DNA of 64,000 nt from Bacteroidia bacterium (GTDB lineage Bacteria > Bacteroidota > Bacteroidia > UKL13-3): contig JAKLJI010000010.1 in the NCBI GenBank assembly GCA_023151275.1, positions 1 through 64,000 on the forward strand. Reading direction: 5' to 3'. The notes below the pieces were generated by a model. It searched no databases, was not told the DNA's origin, and was given only the letters and a program-made list of their open reading frames with translations. The number at the start of each line of letters is the position of its first letter. Position 1 is the stretch's first letter. The position numbers and the translations under genes are program-made. Below, in pieces: positions 18,891 through 28,710 of this stretch.

Positions 18891-20075
18891 GTGTTGGGTA
18901 GATTAATCAATTGGAATAAGTTAAAACCTCAGGGCGATCCGGTGATGTGGAGCATCATCGCTATCTTGTCGGTTTGGGGGGTAGTTGCTGTTTATAGCTC
19001 TACCGGGAAACTTGCATTCCAGAATTTCGGAGGTATTCCCGAAATTTATCTACTTCAACAGGTGTTTTATTTAACGGCAGGTTTTATGGTGATGCTCGCT
19101 ATTCATAAGGTGCATTACTACAGGTTCATGCGTTTTGCAAAGTTGATTCTTTATGTGGCGTACATACTACTTGTACTCACGTTTTTCATGGGAGCGGAAA
19201 TCAACAGTGCGCAACGCTGGTTAAAAATTCCATTCATCGGAATTACCCTGCAAACCTCCGAAATAGCTAAAGTTGCTCTGATTGTTTATGTGTCGAGCGA
19301 GCTGGCACGAAAACAGGAGGAGATAAAAGACTTTAAAAAAGGATTCCTTCCTATACTTATCCATGTTGGCATAACTGCACTACTCATTGCCCCCAATAAT
19401 CTTTCTACAGCCTTGGTTCTGGCGCTTACTTCGGTAGTTGTTATGTTTATTGGCCGTGCTAGTATAAGGCATATAATGATGGTTGGGATTCCAACCCTGG
19501 CAGCAATTGCCCTAATGGGTTTTATTGTGCTTCAAATTGATGATGCCAAGCTTAAACCTTTGGGACGATTGCTTACCTGGAAGAATCGGATTATTGATTT
19601 TAAAAACGACAAGGTTGATCCTGATAAGTCTTATCAAACCGATCACGCAAAAATGGCAATTGCGAGTGGAGGTTTTTTTGGTAAAGGTCCGGGCCAAAGT
19701 ACAGAGCGGAATTTCCTTCCGGAGGCCTATTCTGATTTTATTTTTGCCATAATAATTGAAGAGTATGGTATGGTTGGAGGAACAACCATGCTCTTTCTCT
19801 ATCTGCTTTTTATGTACAGGGCTTTGCGAATTATTCGAAAGAGTCCGAAGGCATTTGGAGCACTGGTGGCTGTGGGCTTATCGTTTGCGTTAGTAACCCA
19901 AGCCCTTGTGAATATGGCTGTAGCCGTGAATGTTTTTCCTGTAACCGGATTAACCCTGCCTTTGGTGAGTAAGGGTGGAACTTCAATTATCATCACAGCC
20001 TTTGCCTTTGGTATGATCATGAGCGTTAGTCGTTATGTTGAATTGGATGAACCTGAAACACAACCAGAGTCATGA
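18891..20075 (+). CDS. ftsW: Septal peptidoglycan glycosyltransferase FtsW
   Basis: 394 residues from GTG 18891 (MLGRLINWNKLKPQGDPVMW). SEDS-family protein with about ten membrane segments. It has QRWLKIPFIGITLQTSEIAK near 105-125 and, in the large loop, GGFFGKGPGQSTERNFLPEAYSDFIFAIIIEEYG, which holds the conserved Asp. It polymerises lipid II at the septum with FtsI. The TGA is shared with the ATG of murG. Confidence 0.97.
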   Translation: MLGRLINWNKLKPQGDPVMWSIIAILSVWGVVAVYSSTGKLAFQNFGGIPEIYLLQQVFYLTAGFMVMLAIHKVHYYRFMRFAKLILYVAYILLVLTFFMGAEINSAQRWLKIPFIGITLQTSEIAKVALIVYVSSELARKQEEIKDFKKGFLPILIHVGITALLIAPNNLSTALVLALTSVVVMFIGRASIRHIMMVGIPTLAAIALMGFIVLQIDDAKLKPLGRLLTWKNRIIDFKNDKVDPDKSYQTDHAKMAIASGGFFGKGPGQSTERNFLPEAYSDFIFAIIIEEYGMVGGTTMLFLYLLFMYRALRIIRKSPKAFGALVAVGLSFALVTQALVNMAVAVNVFPVTGLTLPLVSKGGTSIIITAFAFGMIMSVSRYVELDEPETQPES

Positions 20076-21169
20076 AAACAGGTAAATTAAAAATACTAAT
20101 CAGCGGTGGTGGAACGGGTGGACATATTTATCCGGCCATTGCGGTTGCTCAAGCTCTGGAGTTGGCGCTTGATGGACAGGTTGAGTTTCAATTTGTAGGG
20201 GCCTCAAACCGAATGGAAATGGAAAAAGTTCCGAAGGCGGGCTATTCAATTGAAGGACTTTGGATTAGCGGCATTCAACGAAGTTTAAGCGCTTCCAACC
20301 TGCTTTTTCCTGTTAAGGTGTTGCATTCCGTTTGGAAATCTATAGGCATAATCAAACGCTTCAAACCGGATTTAGCCATAGGATTTGGGGGCTACGCATC
20401 AGGTGCAAGTATGTATGCAGCCGGATTAATGGGGGTGCCGGTTTTGATTCATGAGCAGAATTCATTTGCAGGAATCACCAATAAGATTCTAAAAGACAAA
20501 GCGCAAAGAATATGTGTGGCTTATCCGGGGATGGAGAAATTTTTTCCGGCCAATAAACTTGTTCTAACCGGCAACCCGGTACGAAAAGATATCCTCGATT
20601 TATCCGGCCTTCGCGCTGAGGCCATGCGTTTCTTTTCCATCAAACCTGATAGAAAGACCATTTTGGTAATTGGTGGCAGCTTGGGAGCCAGAACCATTAA
20701 CCAAGCCATGCATGCCGGATATCAGCAATTGCTTGATGCAGGCTACAATCTGATTTGGCAAAAAGGCAACAATTTTTCAGTTGCCGATGGCTTGAACCAG
20801 GAGGGATTGTTTTGCGATAACTTCATTTATCGGATGGACTTGGCTTATGCGGCCGCAGACCTTGTAGTTTCAAGAGCAGGTGCACTTTCGGTGGCTGAGA
20901 TTGCCATTGCTGGAAAACCTGTAATTCTGGTGCCATCTCCGAATGTGGCAGAAGACCATCAAACCATGAATGCCATGGCTTTGGTGAATAATCAAGCTGC
21001 AATACTTGTAAAGGACAAAGATGCGGCTAAGGATTTAGTTCCTGCGGTGCTTGAGCTTGCCGGCAATGAATCTCAATGCAAGCAACTTTCTACTGCCATT
21101 CAAAAGATGGCAATGCCGAATGCTGCTTCCCATATTGCCGAAATTGCTCTCAGTTTAATAAAGAAATAG
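20072..21169 (+). CDS. murG: Lipid II synthase MurG
   Basis: 365 residues, GT28 family. The N-terminal glycine-rich loop ISGGGTGGHIYPAIAVA is at about 10-26, and GFGGYASG and HEQNSFAGITNK follow near 110-135. VIGGSLGARTINQA and the C-terminal VSRAGALSVAEIA UDP-GlcNAc site are near 208 and 268. It transfers GlcNAc to lipid I at the inner face of the membrane. ATGA overlap with ftsW, 3 bases before murC. Confidence 0.98.
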   Translation: MKTGKLKILISGGGTGGHIYPAIAVAQALELALDGQVEFQFVGASNRMEMEKVPKAGYSIEGLWISGIQRSLSASNLLFPVKVLHSVWKSIGIIKRFKPDLAIGFGGYASGASMYAAGLMGVPVLIHEQNSFAGITNKILKDKAQRICVAYPGMEKFFPANKLVLTGNPVRKDILDLSGLRAEAMRFFSIKPDRKTILVIGGSLGARTINQAMHAGYQQLLDAGYNLIWQKGNNFSVADGLNQEGLFCDNFIYRMDLAYAAADLVVSRAGALSVAEIAIAGKPVILVPSPNVAEDHQTMNAMALVNNQAAILVKDKDAAKDLVPAVLELAGNESQCKQLSTAIQKMAMPNAASHIAEIALSLIKK

Positions 21170-21172
21170 GCC

Positions 21173-22543
21173 ATGAAGTTTGAAAACATAAAAACAGTTT
21201 ATTTCCTGGGGATTGGAGGCATTGGTATGAGTGCAATTGCACGCTATTTCAACCATGCCGGCAAAAAGGTGATGGGATACGATAAAACCCCAACGCCTTT
21301 AACGCAGGCATTGGTAGCAGAAGGAATTGATGTGCATTTTGAGGATAAACCCGAGTGGTTGGAATCACTTCAATTGCAAGCTGCTGAAACCCTTGTGGTT
21401 TTAACACCTGCCATTCCAAAAGATCATAAAGAATGGGCTTGGTTTATTCATCAGGGTTTTCAGATTTTGAAGCGCTCTCAAGTGCTGGGGATATTGAGTG
21501 AATCCTTTACCACTGCTGGTGTTGCGGGTACTCATGGAAAAACAACCACATCAACCATGGTGGCTCATTTGCTTAAACAAAGCCATTTGGATTGCTCTGC
21601 ATTTTTGGGAGGAATTAGCGTAAATTATTCAAGCAACCTCTTGTTGGGAAAAAATTCGGCTAACCCCTTACTGGTGGTTGAAGCCGATGAATTCGACAGA
21701 TCATTTTTAACCTTGCATCCTTTTGTTTCATTGATTACCTCAACGGATGCCGACCACCTGGATATTTATGGTGAGCATGATGCATTAAAAGCATCGTTTT
21801 TGGAGTATGCATCCCGATTAAAAGAAGGCGGCACTTTGTATGTGAAACATGGACTTAATCTTCAACCCCAAACAAAAGGTAAGGTTTTTACCTATGGCCT
21901 AAATTCTGAAGCGCAGGTGTTTGCATTCAATATCCGGATTGAAGGGGATTTGCACCAGTTTGATTTGAATTTCCATGGTGAAATTATAAGCGGAATAGAG
22001 TTGGGTATTCCTGGTTTACATAATATTGAAAATGCTGTAGGGGCTTCTGCACTTGCATTGACTTTGGGAGTAAGTCATGAAGAATTGAAGCAAGGTTTAG
22101 CCTCATTTCGTGGAGTTAAACGTCGCTTTGAGTATATTGTAAAGCGGCAGGATTGCATAGTTATTGATGATTATGCGCACCATCCGGAAGAGCTTCGAGC
22201 TATTTTGGGTTCTGTAAAGCGCATGTATCCCAACCGCAAGTTAACCGCGGCATTTCAACCCCATTTGTTTACCCGCACCCGCGATTTTGCCGATGGCTTT
22301 GCAGAGGTACTTGCCATGGCAGATGAACTTCATTTGCTGGAAATTTATCCTGCAAGGGAATTGCCTATTGCAGGGGTGAGTTCACAAATGTTGCTTGATA
22401 GAATGCCTGTTCAAAAGGGTAAAATTACAGGTAAGCAGGAATTGGTAGATTACGTTTGTTCAAGCCGTCCGGAGTTGTTGTTGATTCTGGGAGCCGGAGA
22501 TATTGATGCCTTGGTTGAACCTATAAAGTTGGGACTTGCTTAA
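21173..22543 (+). CDS. murC: UDP-N-acetylmuramate--L-alanine ligase
   Basis: 456 residues. VYFLGIGGIGMSAIAR near 10-25 is the MurC Rossmann motif. The ATP loop is GTHGKTTT from residue 119. EADEFDRSFL and DDYAHHPEEL follow, both conserved in MurC. It adds the first L-Ala to UDP-MurNAc. It ends just before ftsQ; the run murG-murC-ftsQ-ftsA is almost without spacers. Confidence 0.98.
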   Translation: MKFENIKTVYFLGIGGIGMSAIARYFNHAGKKVMGYDKTPTPLTQALVAEGIDVHFEDKPEWLESLQLQAAETLVVLTPAIPKDHKEWAWFIHQGFQILKRSQVLGILSESFTTAGVAGTHGKTTTSTMVAHLLKQSHLDCSAFLGGISVNYSSNLLLGKNSANPLLVVEADEFDRSFLTLHPFVSLITSTDADHLDIYGEHDALKASFLEYASRLKEGGTLYVKHGLNLQPQTKGKVFTYGLNSEAQVFAFNIRIEGDLHQFDLNFHGEIISGIELGIPGLHNIENAVGASALALTLGVSHEELKQGLASFRGVKRRFEYIVKRQDCIVIDDYAHHPEELRAILGSVKRMYPNRKLTAAFQPHLFTRTRDFADGFAEVLAMADELHLLEIYPARELPIAGVSSQMLLDRMPVQKGKITGKQELVDYVCSSRPELLLILGAGDIDALVEPIKLGLA

Positions 22544-22544
22544 C

Positions 22545-23357
22545 ATGGCGGAAGAAAAAGTAAAGCGGAAAATCCAGTGGAGGAAAGTATTGGACACCCT
22601 GTTATCGGTGTTCATGCTGGCTTCTGTTTTGGCTGCTTTTGCTTTTGCAAGTGCAAGTGAGGAGGAATTGAAATGCCAGGAAGTAAGCATTAAAATTTTA
22701 CCTGAGGATATTCATTTTTACAAACGTAAGACGATTCTTGATTTGGTGAAGCGAGGAGCGCAGAAGGACAAGGATTTGAAAGGGATACCCATCAGCAAAA
22801 TCAATACTTCGCGTTTGGAGCAGCTCATTGAAAAACAGGATTGGACCGAGGATGCTCAGGTGTACTCTGATTTAAAGGGCAATTTACATATCCGTGTTTA
22901 CCAACGCCAACCGGTATTTCGCGTTATTACTAACGATGGTGAACAGTATTATGTGGACCAGAACAGGATAAAGTTTCCGGTTTCAGAAAAATTCACAGCA
23001 AGGGTGCCGGTAGCTACCGGAGCCATCACTGAATCGCTGCGAACAGGTGATTCACTGTACTCTTTTGTAGGAAATCAACTGTTTAGTTTGCTGTCATTTG
23101 TTGATAATGATGCTTTCCTTAAGGCGCTAACAGCTCAGATATTTGTAAGAGCCGATAATGAGCTTGTACTGGTCCCTGAAATTGGAGATCATTTAATCCT
23201 GATTGGAGATGCCAATAACCTGGAAGATAAATTCGCCAGGCTTAAGGCGTTTTACCGGGAAGGGTTGAATCGCCTGGGATGGAACGCATACAAGTCAATT
23301 GATTTACGCTTTAAGAATCAGGTTATCGCAACAAAAAAGAAGAATACGCATGTCTAA
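22545..23357 (+). CDS. ftsQ: Cell division protein FtsQ-like
   Basis: 270 residues from ATG 22545. A short basic N-terminus (EEKVKRKIQWRKV) precedes one membrane span near 13-33 (LSVFMLASVLAAFAFA). A periplasmic POTRA-like and FtsQ beta region follows (ISKINTSRLEQLIEKQDWTE, then LHIRVYQRQPVFRV). The divergent sequence fits Bacteroidota FtsQ; the call leans on position and topology. It links FtsL/FtsB and FtsWI in the divisome. The end overlaps ftsA by 8 bases. Confidence 0.9.
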   Translation: MAEEKVKRKIQWRKVLDTLLSVFMLASVLAAFAFASASEEELKCQEVSIKILPEDIHFYKRKTILDLVKRGAQKDKDLKGIPISKINTSRLEQLIEKQDWTEDAQVYSDLKGNLHIRVYQRQPVFRVITNDGEQYYVDQNRIKFPVSEKFTARVPVATGAITESLRTGDSLYSFVGNQLFSLLSFVDNDAFLKALTAQIFVRADNELVLVPEIGDHLILIGDANNLEDKFARLKAFYREGLNRLGWNAYKSIDLRFKNQVIATKKKNTHV

Positions 23358-24678
23358 CGAATTAAAAATAGTGGTGGGGCTTGATATTGGCACCACCAAG
23401 GTTTGCGCCATAGTGGGCAAACGGAATGAACATGGCAAGGTGGAAGTGCTTGCTATGGGCAAAGCCGAAAGTCTGGGCGTAATCCGGGGTGAGGTGAGGA
23501 ATATCGAAAAAACGGTAAAGGCAATTACCGAGGCGGTTGAAAAGGCGAAAGCTTCCCTCACCAAATCAATGCCAAATATTAAAGTAGAGGTGAACAGTGT
23601 GCATGTGGGTATTGCGGGCCAACATATCAAAAGCCTACAGCACCGCAATGCCATTAGCCGCACCAATACCGAGAATGAAATTTCTCGTGAGGATGTGGAG
23701 CGTTTAATTAAAGATACATTCAACCTAGCTCTTCCGCATGGTGATGCCATCATCCACGTTCTTCCTCAGGAATATACAGTTGATGATGTTGCTGATGTGT
23801 ATGATCCGGTTGGAATGACAGGGGTTCGTTTGTCGTCTAATTTTCATATCATCACCGGAAATGTTGATGCCATCAAGAACATTTACAAAAGTGTAAGCAA
23901 GGCTGGATTGCATATCTCAGAATTGATTCTTGAGCCGCTTTCTTCTGCCGAAGCTGTACTTGCTGCTGAGGAAATGGAAGCAGGCGTTTGTTTGGTGGAT
24001 ATTGGCGGTGGAACTACCGATGTGGCCATTTTCAAGAATGGAATTATTCGCCATACTGCTGTAATTCCTTTTGGTGGTAAAGTGATTACCAAAGATATTG
24101 AAGAAGGTTGCAATGTGCTCAACAACCAAGCTGAAGCATTAAAGGTTCGCTTTGGTTCAGCGCTTGCCGATGAAAACCGTGAGAATGAAATTATCAGTAT
24201 CCCAAGTTTCCATGGTCGCCCTCCAAAAGAGGTTTCCGTCCGTAATTTGGCATTGGTTATTCAGGCCCGGGTTGAAGAGATTTTTGAAGCTGTACTTTAT
24301 GAAATCAAGAGCTCAGGACTTGAGAAGAAACTGAATGCCGGTATCGTTATTACGGGCGGCGGTTCTCAGCTCAGACACCTTGATAAATTGGCTGAGTTTG
24401 TAACCGGCATTGATACACGCATTGGTTATGCCAATGAGCATTTGGGAAAAACAGATATTGAAGAGATTAAAAGTCCCGTTTATGCAACAGGTGTTGGTTT
24501 GATGATCAAAGGGTTTAAGTCACTGGATGAATTGGAGGATTTGAACAAAGGAAAAAAGACGGATAGCGCTGAGGATAGAAAGAAAATCTCAGCAGGTAAT
24601 TTCCTGAAAGACCTCATTGAAAAAGGCACGAAATGGCTTTATGGAGATGAGGAAAATGATGTAGATGATTTTAAATAA
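23350..24678 (+). CDS. ftsA: Cell division protein FtsA
   Basis: 442 residues from ATG 23350 (MSNELKIVVGLDIGTTKV). Actin/HSP70 fold with phosphate-1 motif GLDIGTTKVCAIVG, the 1C subdomain in residues 85-165, and the phosphate-2 motif LVDIGGGTTDVAIF near 215. VITGGGSQLRHL is the adenosine motif. The C-terminal end (NFLKDLIEKGTKWLYGDEEND) contains an amphipathic helix suited to membrane attachment. It tethers FtsZ to the membrane. The start lies inside ftsQ, and ftsZ follows after 18 bases. Confidence 0.97.
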   Translation: MSNELKIVVGLDIGTTKVCAIVGKRNEHGKVEVLAMGKAESLGVIRGEVRNIEKTVKAITEAVEKAKASLTKSMPNIKVEVNSVHVGIAGQHIKSLQHRNAISRTNTENEISREDVERLIKDTFNLALPHGDAIIHVLPQEYTVDDVADVYDPVGMTGVRLSSNFHIITGNVDAIKNIYKSVSKAGLHISELILEPLSSAEAVLAAEEMEAGVCLVDIGGGTTDVAIFKNGIIRHTAVIPFGGKVITKDIEEGCNVLNNQAEALKVRFGSALADENRENEIISIPSFHGRPPKEVSVRNLALVIQARVEEIFEAVLYEIKSSGLEKKLNAGIVITGGGSQLRHLDKLAEFVTGIDTRIGYANEHLGKTDIEEIKSPVYATGVGLMIKGFKSLDELEDLNKGKKTDSAEDRKKISAGNFLKDLIEKGTKWLYGDEENDVDDFK

Positions 24679-24696
24679 AAGAAAGCGGCAGGCAAC

Positions 24697-26292
24697 ATGG
24701 AAGAAAATACAAAACCGGGTTTCAGGGTAAATTTACCCAAAGAAAGAGCATCCATTATTAAAGTTTTGGGTGTTGGTGGTGGTGGCGGAAATGCCATTAA
24801 CTACATGTTTTCCCAGGGCATTAAAGGAGTTGATTTTATCATTTGCAATACCGATTTGCAAGTGCTTGAAGCAAGTCCAATTGCGCATAAAATTCAATTG
24901 GGTGCAAGTTTGACCAATGGACTTGGTGCAGGTGCCAATCCTGAAGTGGGCAAACAATCGGCCATGGAGGCCATTGAAGATATTATTGATGCATTGGGAG
25001 TGAATACCAAAATGGTGTTTATTACTGCCGGAATGGGTGGTGGTACCGGAACTGGTGCTGCACCAATCATAGCTAAAACTGCACGCGAATTGGGCATTTT
25101 AACTGTGGGTATCGTTACTACACCGTTCTCGTTTGAAGGAAAAAGGCGCCGCGAATTTGCCCATGAAGGCATTGAACAATTGAAGCGTTCGGTGGATTGT
25201 CTACTCGTTATTTCCAACGATAAAATCAAGGAAATGTATGGTAACCTGCCCATGAGTCAGGCATTTTCTCACGCCAATGAAATTTTGAATACAGCCGCAA
25301 AAGGTATTGCTGAGGTAATAACGCATCCGGGTGAAATCAACGTGGATTTTGAAGACGTGAAAACCGTTATGAAATCTTCAGGTGTTGCGCTGATGGGCTC
25401 TGCAATTGCAAAAGGTGAAGGCCGTGCTATTGAAGCGGTTAGAACCGCACTTAGCTCCCCATTGCTAAACGACAACAAAATTACTGGTGCAAAGAATATC
25501 CTGCTCAATATTTCATCTGCTCCCGGTGAGCATGAATTGTTGATGGGTGAGTTTGAGGTGATTTCAAGCTATGTTCAGGAAGAAACCGGAAATTCAGCTG
25601 AAATGATTATCGGTACATCTTACGATGAAACCCTGGGAGATTCCATTTCAGTTACCATTATAGCCACGGGTTTTGATACAGGTGCTCCGCCACAAAATCG
25701 TATTGTGATTGGAACTGTTGAAGAGCGTGTTCAGCCCACTCCTCCACCTGCACCTAAACCTGTAATCAATCAAACACCTCCACCTGCTCCACGTGTACAG
25801 GAGGAGCCGCCAAAAAAGTATTTTCTGGAACCTGAGCCCGAACCCGTTCCGGTTCCTGTAAACAAGAACCCGAATGAGATTGAATTGGAGTTGAGACAGG
25901 AACCTGAAGAGGACTATGTTCCCGAAGAAGATGCTGCACTTCAGGAAATACGTTCAGCCCTTCAACAAACTGGTCGCGATGAACCACAGCATACTCAGTT
26001 GAGTTTGTTGGATTACCATACACATCCGGTTAATTCTGAAGAAACCGATAAGAAAATTGAACGCCAGATTCAACGCATTAAAGAATTGAAAGAGTTGAAT
26101 GTGTCTATCAATACCCCGCAGGGTTTACGTGATTTGGAAAAGGAACCGGCATACAAGCGCAAAATGAAAAGGCTTGATGATATTCCACATTCTTCAAGTA
26201 ATCAGGTTAGCCGTTTGAGTTTGTTTGATGATGGAACGGGTAAGCCTGAAATCAAAAGCAATAACTCCTTCCTTCACGATAACGTAGATTAA
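24697..26292 (+). CDS. ftsZ: Cell division GTPase FtsZ
   Basis: 531 residues, long because of its tail. The N-terminal GTPase has GVGGGGGNAINYM near 26 and the tubulin signature GGGTGTGAAPI near 111-121. The T7 loop (INVDFEDVKTVM) is near 211. After about residue 345 comes a Pro/Glu-rich linker (PPPAPKPVINQTPPPAP, EPEPEPVPVPV). An acidic/charged stretch and a C-terminal end with DIPHSSSNQVSRLSLFD follow; the last part is the likely FtsA/ZapA-binding tail. It forms the Z-ring and is the last gene of the dcw operon. Confidence 0.98.
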   Translation: MEENTKPGFRVNLPKERASIIKVLGVGGGGGNAINYMFSQGIKGVDFIICNTDLQVLEASPIAHKIQLGASLTNGLGAGANPEVGKQSAMEAIEDIIDALGVNTKMVFITAGMGGGTGTGAAPIIAKTARELGILTVGIVTTPFSFEGKRRREFAHEGIEQLKRSVDCLLVISNDKIKEMYGNLPMSQAFSHANEILNTAAKGIAEVITHPGEINVDFEDVKTVMKSSGVALMGSAIAKGEGRAIEAVRTALSSPLLNDNKITGAKNILLNISSAPGEHELLMGEFEVISSYVQEETGNSAEMIIGTSYDETLGDSISVTIIATGFDTGAPPQNRIVIGTVEERVQPTPPPAPKPVINQTPPPAPRVQEEPPKKYFLEPEPEPVPVPVNKNPNEIELELRQEPEEDYVPEEDAALQEIRSALQQTGRDEPQHTQLSLLDYHTHPVNSEETDKKIERQIQRIKELKELNVSINTPQGLRDLEKEPAYKRKMKRLDDIPHSSSNQVSRLSLFDDGTGKPEIKSNNSFLHDNVD

Positions 26293-26373
26293 TTCAGATT
26301 TTGGAATAACCAGAAACTTGGTAAAACTGGTAGGCTGTTTCAAAAGTCAATAGTAGCTGTTAGCCAAGGGATA

Positions 26374-26403
26374 AAGGCCACATGTAGCAATACATGTGGC
26401 CTT
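26374..26403 (+). terminator. Hairpin closing the dcw operon
   Basis: A perfect 13-bp inverted repeat (AAGGCCACATGTA and its complement) with a GCAA tetraloop, 82 bases after the ftsZ stop. The following bases are AAATATTT rather than a T run, so it may act as a terminator, an mRNA 3'-end stabiliser, or both. Confidence 0.75.
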
Positions 26404-26580
26404 AAATATTTAATAGAGAAATGCAAAATTATTTTTCCAATTGACTCTAAAGTGCTAGAATAATAAAGGCTTGAGGGCTTTGGATTCTTTCCTTGATTTA
26501 GGGATTTAGTACTTTTTTATTCTTGATAATTCCTATTGCTCGATCTCCTTGGTCAATCATACCAAAAGTCATGAACCTAA

Positions 26581-27522
26581 TCAATTCATTCCCTGTAAGG
26601 CACTCAGCTGCGATTTCAGCATGTCTTGCATTAAGGTTTGCGACCAAATGCGGGTATACCAATTGAAGGGCGTACAGATTTTGTAGGTCGAAATAAGCGT
26701 AACCTTGCACGTCCCTTGTTCCGATCCTGGCTCAAGCAGGTAGCGATCTTCTAAAATATCCAGGTGCTTTCCACCAATCAGGATATGTTCATCCATTACC
26801 GTAGGTGGAATTTTGTCTGGAAAGGTGTTGATTTCCAATACTAGCTCTTTGCCGGGATTGAAGGATTTAATTACTTCTTCAAAAAACAAACCATTCTCGT
26901 ACCAAGCCATGCGAATGCCACCTGTTTCAAAGCGATCTAGCGTGCTTGAAAGATGCCTGGGGAAGCCCATCCAACTTGCCAGTGTGGCTTGCGCATGTTT
27001 TGGAGTTTTCCAGTTTTTACTTCCTAGTTTTTTCCAAACTTGTTCTGGGTTTTCCTGAAAAACTTGTTCTCGTTTTACTTCCAAAATTTGTTCGGTGCGA
27101 CTGCGGTCTCCTTCGGCAAATGCAAGTAAAAGCGGTAGCAACATAACCAATGAAACTTGCATGGGGCCAGGTCCATCATCCATTTGTTTTACTTTTCTGT
27201 ATGCATGTGCCAATACACCACCTATGCCAGATAATATTGCAAACAAAGGGAAAACCATAATCCAGCAAACGGCACCTTCCATAGACCCTAAAATGGTAAC
27301 TAATAAAATTGCAATGCAAACTAACCAGGGTCTGAAAAAAGCATCCCAGTAACTGCTGATTGATTTTCCAAGTAATGCAACGGTTGCAAAGCCAATGCCC
27401 AAAGGAATGAGAATTATAAAACTAAAACTCATTACTTCTAGGAAGCCACCCAAAAAGCCAAAGACAGCCCTGAGTAAGACACCATACAGGGTAACGAATC
27501 CAAGAATCAGAAAACTTTTCAT
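26581..27522 (-). CDS. Membrane protein with C-terminal SRPBCC-like domain
   Basis: 313 residues. Residues 1-155 contain four or five membrane segments (FLILGFVTLYGVLLRAVFG, FIILIPLGIGFATVALLG, PWLVCIAILLVTILG, VSLVMLLPLLLAFA). From about 165 a soluble domain follows, with WMGFPRHLSSTLDRFETGGIRMAWYENGLFFEEVI and VTLISTYKICTPFNWYTRIW, which resembles polyketide-cyclase/SRPBCC proteins that bind hydrophobic ligands. No precise function was recognised. ATG at 27522 overlaps the metallophosphoesterase stop by four bases, so it is the last gene of the overlapping module. Confidence 0.75.
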   Translation of the reverse strand: MKSFLILGFVTLYGVLLRAVFGFLGGFLEVMSFSFIILIPLGIGFATVALLGKSISSYWDAFFRPWLVCIAILLVTILGSMEGAVCWIMVFPLFAILSGIGGVLAHAYRKVKQMDDGPGPMQVSLVMLLPLLLAFAEGDRSRTEQILEVKREQVFQENPEQVWKKLGSKNWKTPKHAQATLASWMGFPRHLSSTLDRFETGGIRMAWYENGLFFEEVIKSFNPGKELVLEINTFPDKIPPTVMDEHILIGGKHLDILEDRYLLEPGSEQGTCKVTLISTYKICTPFNWYTRIWSQTLMQDMLKSQLSALQGMN

Positions 27523-28226
27523 TGGCTAATTGGAGTTAAATGGATGTGTAGTATTTCACAGGGACAGTTCCAACGCAAGGGTAGCGTGTCTCCTAAACCT
27601 CTGCTCACCAAATATACCGACCTGCCAAACACTTTTCGTAAAAAGTTCTGCGGATAAAACCAAGCACCCGGAAAGAGTTTGGAATGCTTCTCAAACCAAA
27701 CCCATTGTCCGCCATGCAAGTGACCTGCAAGTATGAGGTTCCAGTCTTGAAGTTTACTCGGTTTTTGAGGTTTGTGTAATACCTTAATCGAAAGCAGATT
27801 GGTATGAGGTTCTTGGGTTGATTGGTTTCCATCAAACCAAATTTTTTCACCATTCAAGGAAACTTCACCTGATTTTCCATGCCATGAATTTGCGTTCACA
27901 TCCAAGAAAATATTCTCAAGCCTGGCTTTATACAGCATATCATGATTGCCGTAAATCCACGCGATGGGGAACTTTCCTGAAAGGTGATTCAACATGGCTG
28001 CAAACACGTTCAAGCCATTTGCCGTGTCCGCATAGTCGCCACCCAAAATCAATAAATCGGGTTGAAGTTGAAGAAGGCGACCCGCAAGTTCATTGGCATA
28101 AGACGCTGACTGACCAGTAAAGTGAAAATCGGATGCAAAAACCAATCGTGTATTTGGTCCGTTCCAAGCTACAACTTCATCGCGAACGATTATGTCGGGA
28201 TTTTTACCTAGCTGTAACTTCTTCAT
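27519..28226 (-). CDS. Calcineurin-like metallophosphoesterase
   Basis: 235 residues with the full metal site: Asp33-x-His35 (FASDFH), Gly-Gly-Asp64 (LGGDYAD), Asn94-His95-Asp96 (GNHD) and GHLHGGQ (168-174). There is no clear signal peptide or membrane segment. This is the YkuE-like subgroup that in other bacteria acts on phospholipids or cell-envelope substrates; the substrate here is unknown. The ATG lies inside the upstream gene (23-base overlap) and the end overlaps the SRPBCC gene by 4, pointing to strict co-translation with three membrane proteins. Confidence 0.9.
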   Translation of the reverse strand: MKKLQLGKNPDIIVRDEVVAWNGPNTRLVFASDFHFTGQSASYANELAGRLLQLQPDLLILGGDYADTANGLNVFAAMLNHLSGKFPIAWIYGNHDMLYKARLENIFLDVNANSWHGKSGEVSLNGEKIWFDGNQSTQEPHTNLLSIKVLHKPQKPSKLQDWNLILAGHLHGGQWVWFEKHSKLFPGAWFYPQNFLRKVFGRSVYLVSRGLGDTLPLRWNCPCEILHIHLTPISQ

Positions 28227-28710
28227 ACCAAATTAATACGGCTAAACATCCTTTGTGCCAGTTGTGAAAATTCTTGGAAGGAATGAGCATTCCAGCCGCA
28301 AGTTGAATTAGAATCAGAAAGGAAGTAGAAAATCCTGTTTTTTGAATGAGCTGAACACTTTGTTTTATGGAAAACGTTTTGTGTTGAATAAGGATGGGGA
28401 ACAAAAAAACCAGAGGAAGTTCTACCAGGTAAAACCAAATTGGAAAACTCAGAATTAGCAAGGGCTGAATCAAACCGCAAGCACCACTCAGCCCAAGTGC
28501 TGCAAGAGAAACAAGTGCGTATTTGCAATAGCCAATACGGTTCCAAGGTAGATTGGGAGCCAGATTAGCCTTTACTAAATTCAACTCCTGCATGCGTTGA
28601 AACATCCATTGAGCTCCGGTTGCAAATGCATTCAAGCCTAATCCTGAATCAAGTAGAGGAATGCTTGGCCATTTCTCATCTACACGATGCATGAGAACGG
28701 AGTAGTTCAT
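28204..28710 (-). CDS. Small multi-span membrane protein of unknown function (module gene 2)
   Basis: 168 residues. The first 60 are soluble with a Trp/Pro pattern (WPSIPLLDSGLGLNAFATG). Three or four membrane segments follow (YALVSLAALGLSGACGLIQ, FPIWFYLVELPLVFLFPILI, FSTSFLILIQLAAGMLIP). No family was recognised. It starts in an ATGA overlap with the upstream membrane gene and overlaps the metallophosphoesterase by 23 bases. Confidence 0.7.
   Translation of the reverse strand: MNYSVLMHRVDEKWPSIPLLDSGLGLNAFATGAQWMFQRMQELNLVKANLAPNLPWNRIGYCKYALVSLAALGLSGACGLIQPLLILSFPIWFYLVELPLVFLFPILIQHKTFSIKQSVQLIQKTGFSTSFLILIQLAAGMLIPSKNFHNWHKGCLAVLIWYEEVTAR

Noticed and set aside
23304-24129. Minus-strand frames up to 149 codons
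   Set aside because: Antisense shadows of ftsA; high Ser/Ile content typical of reversed coding DNA.
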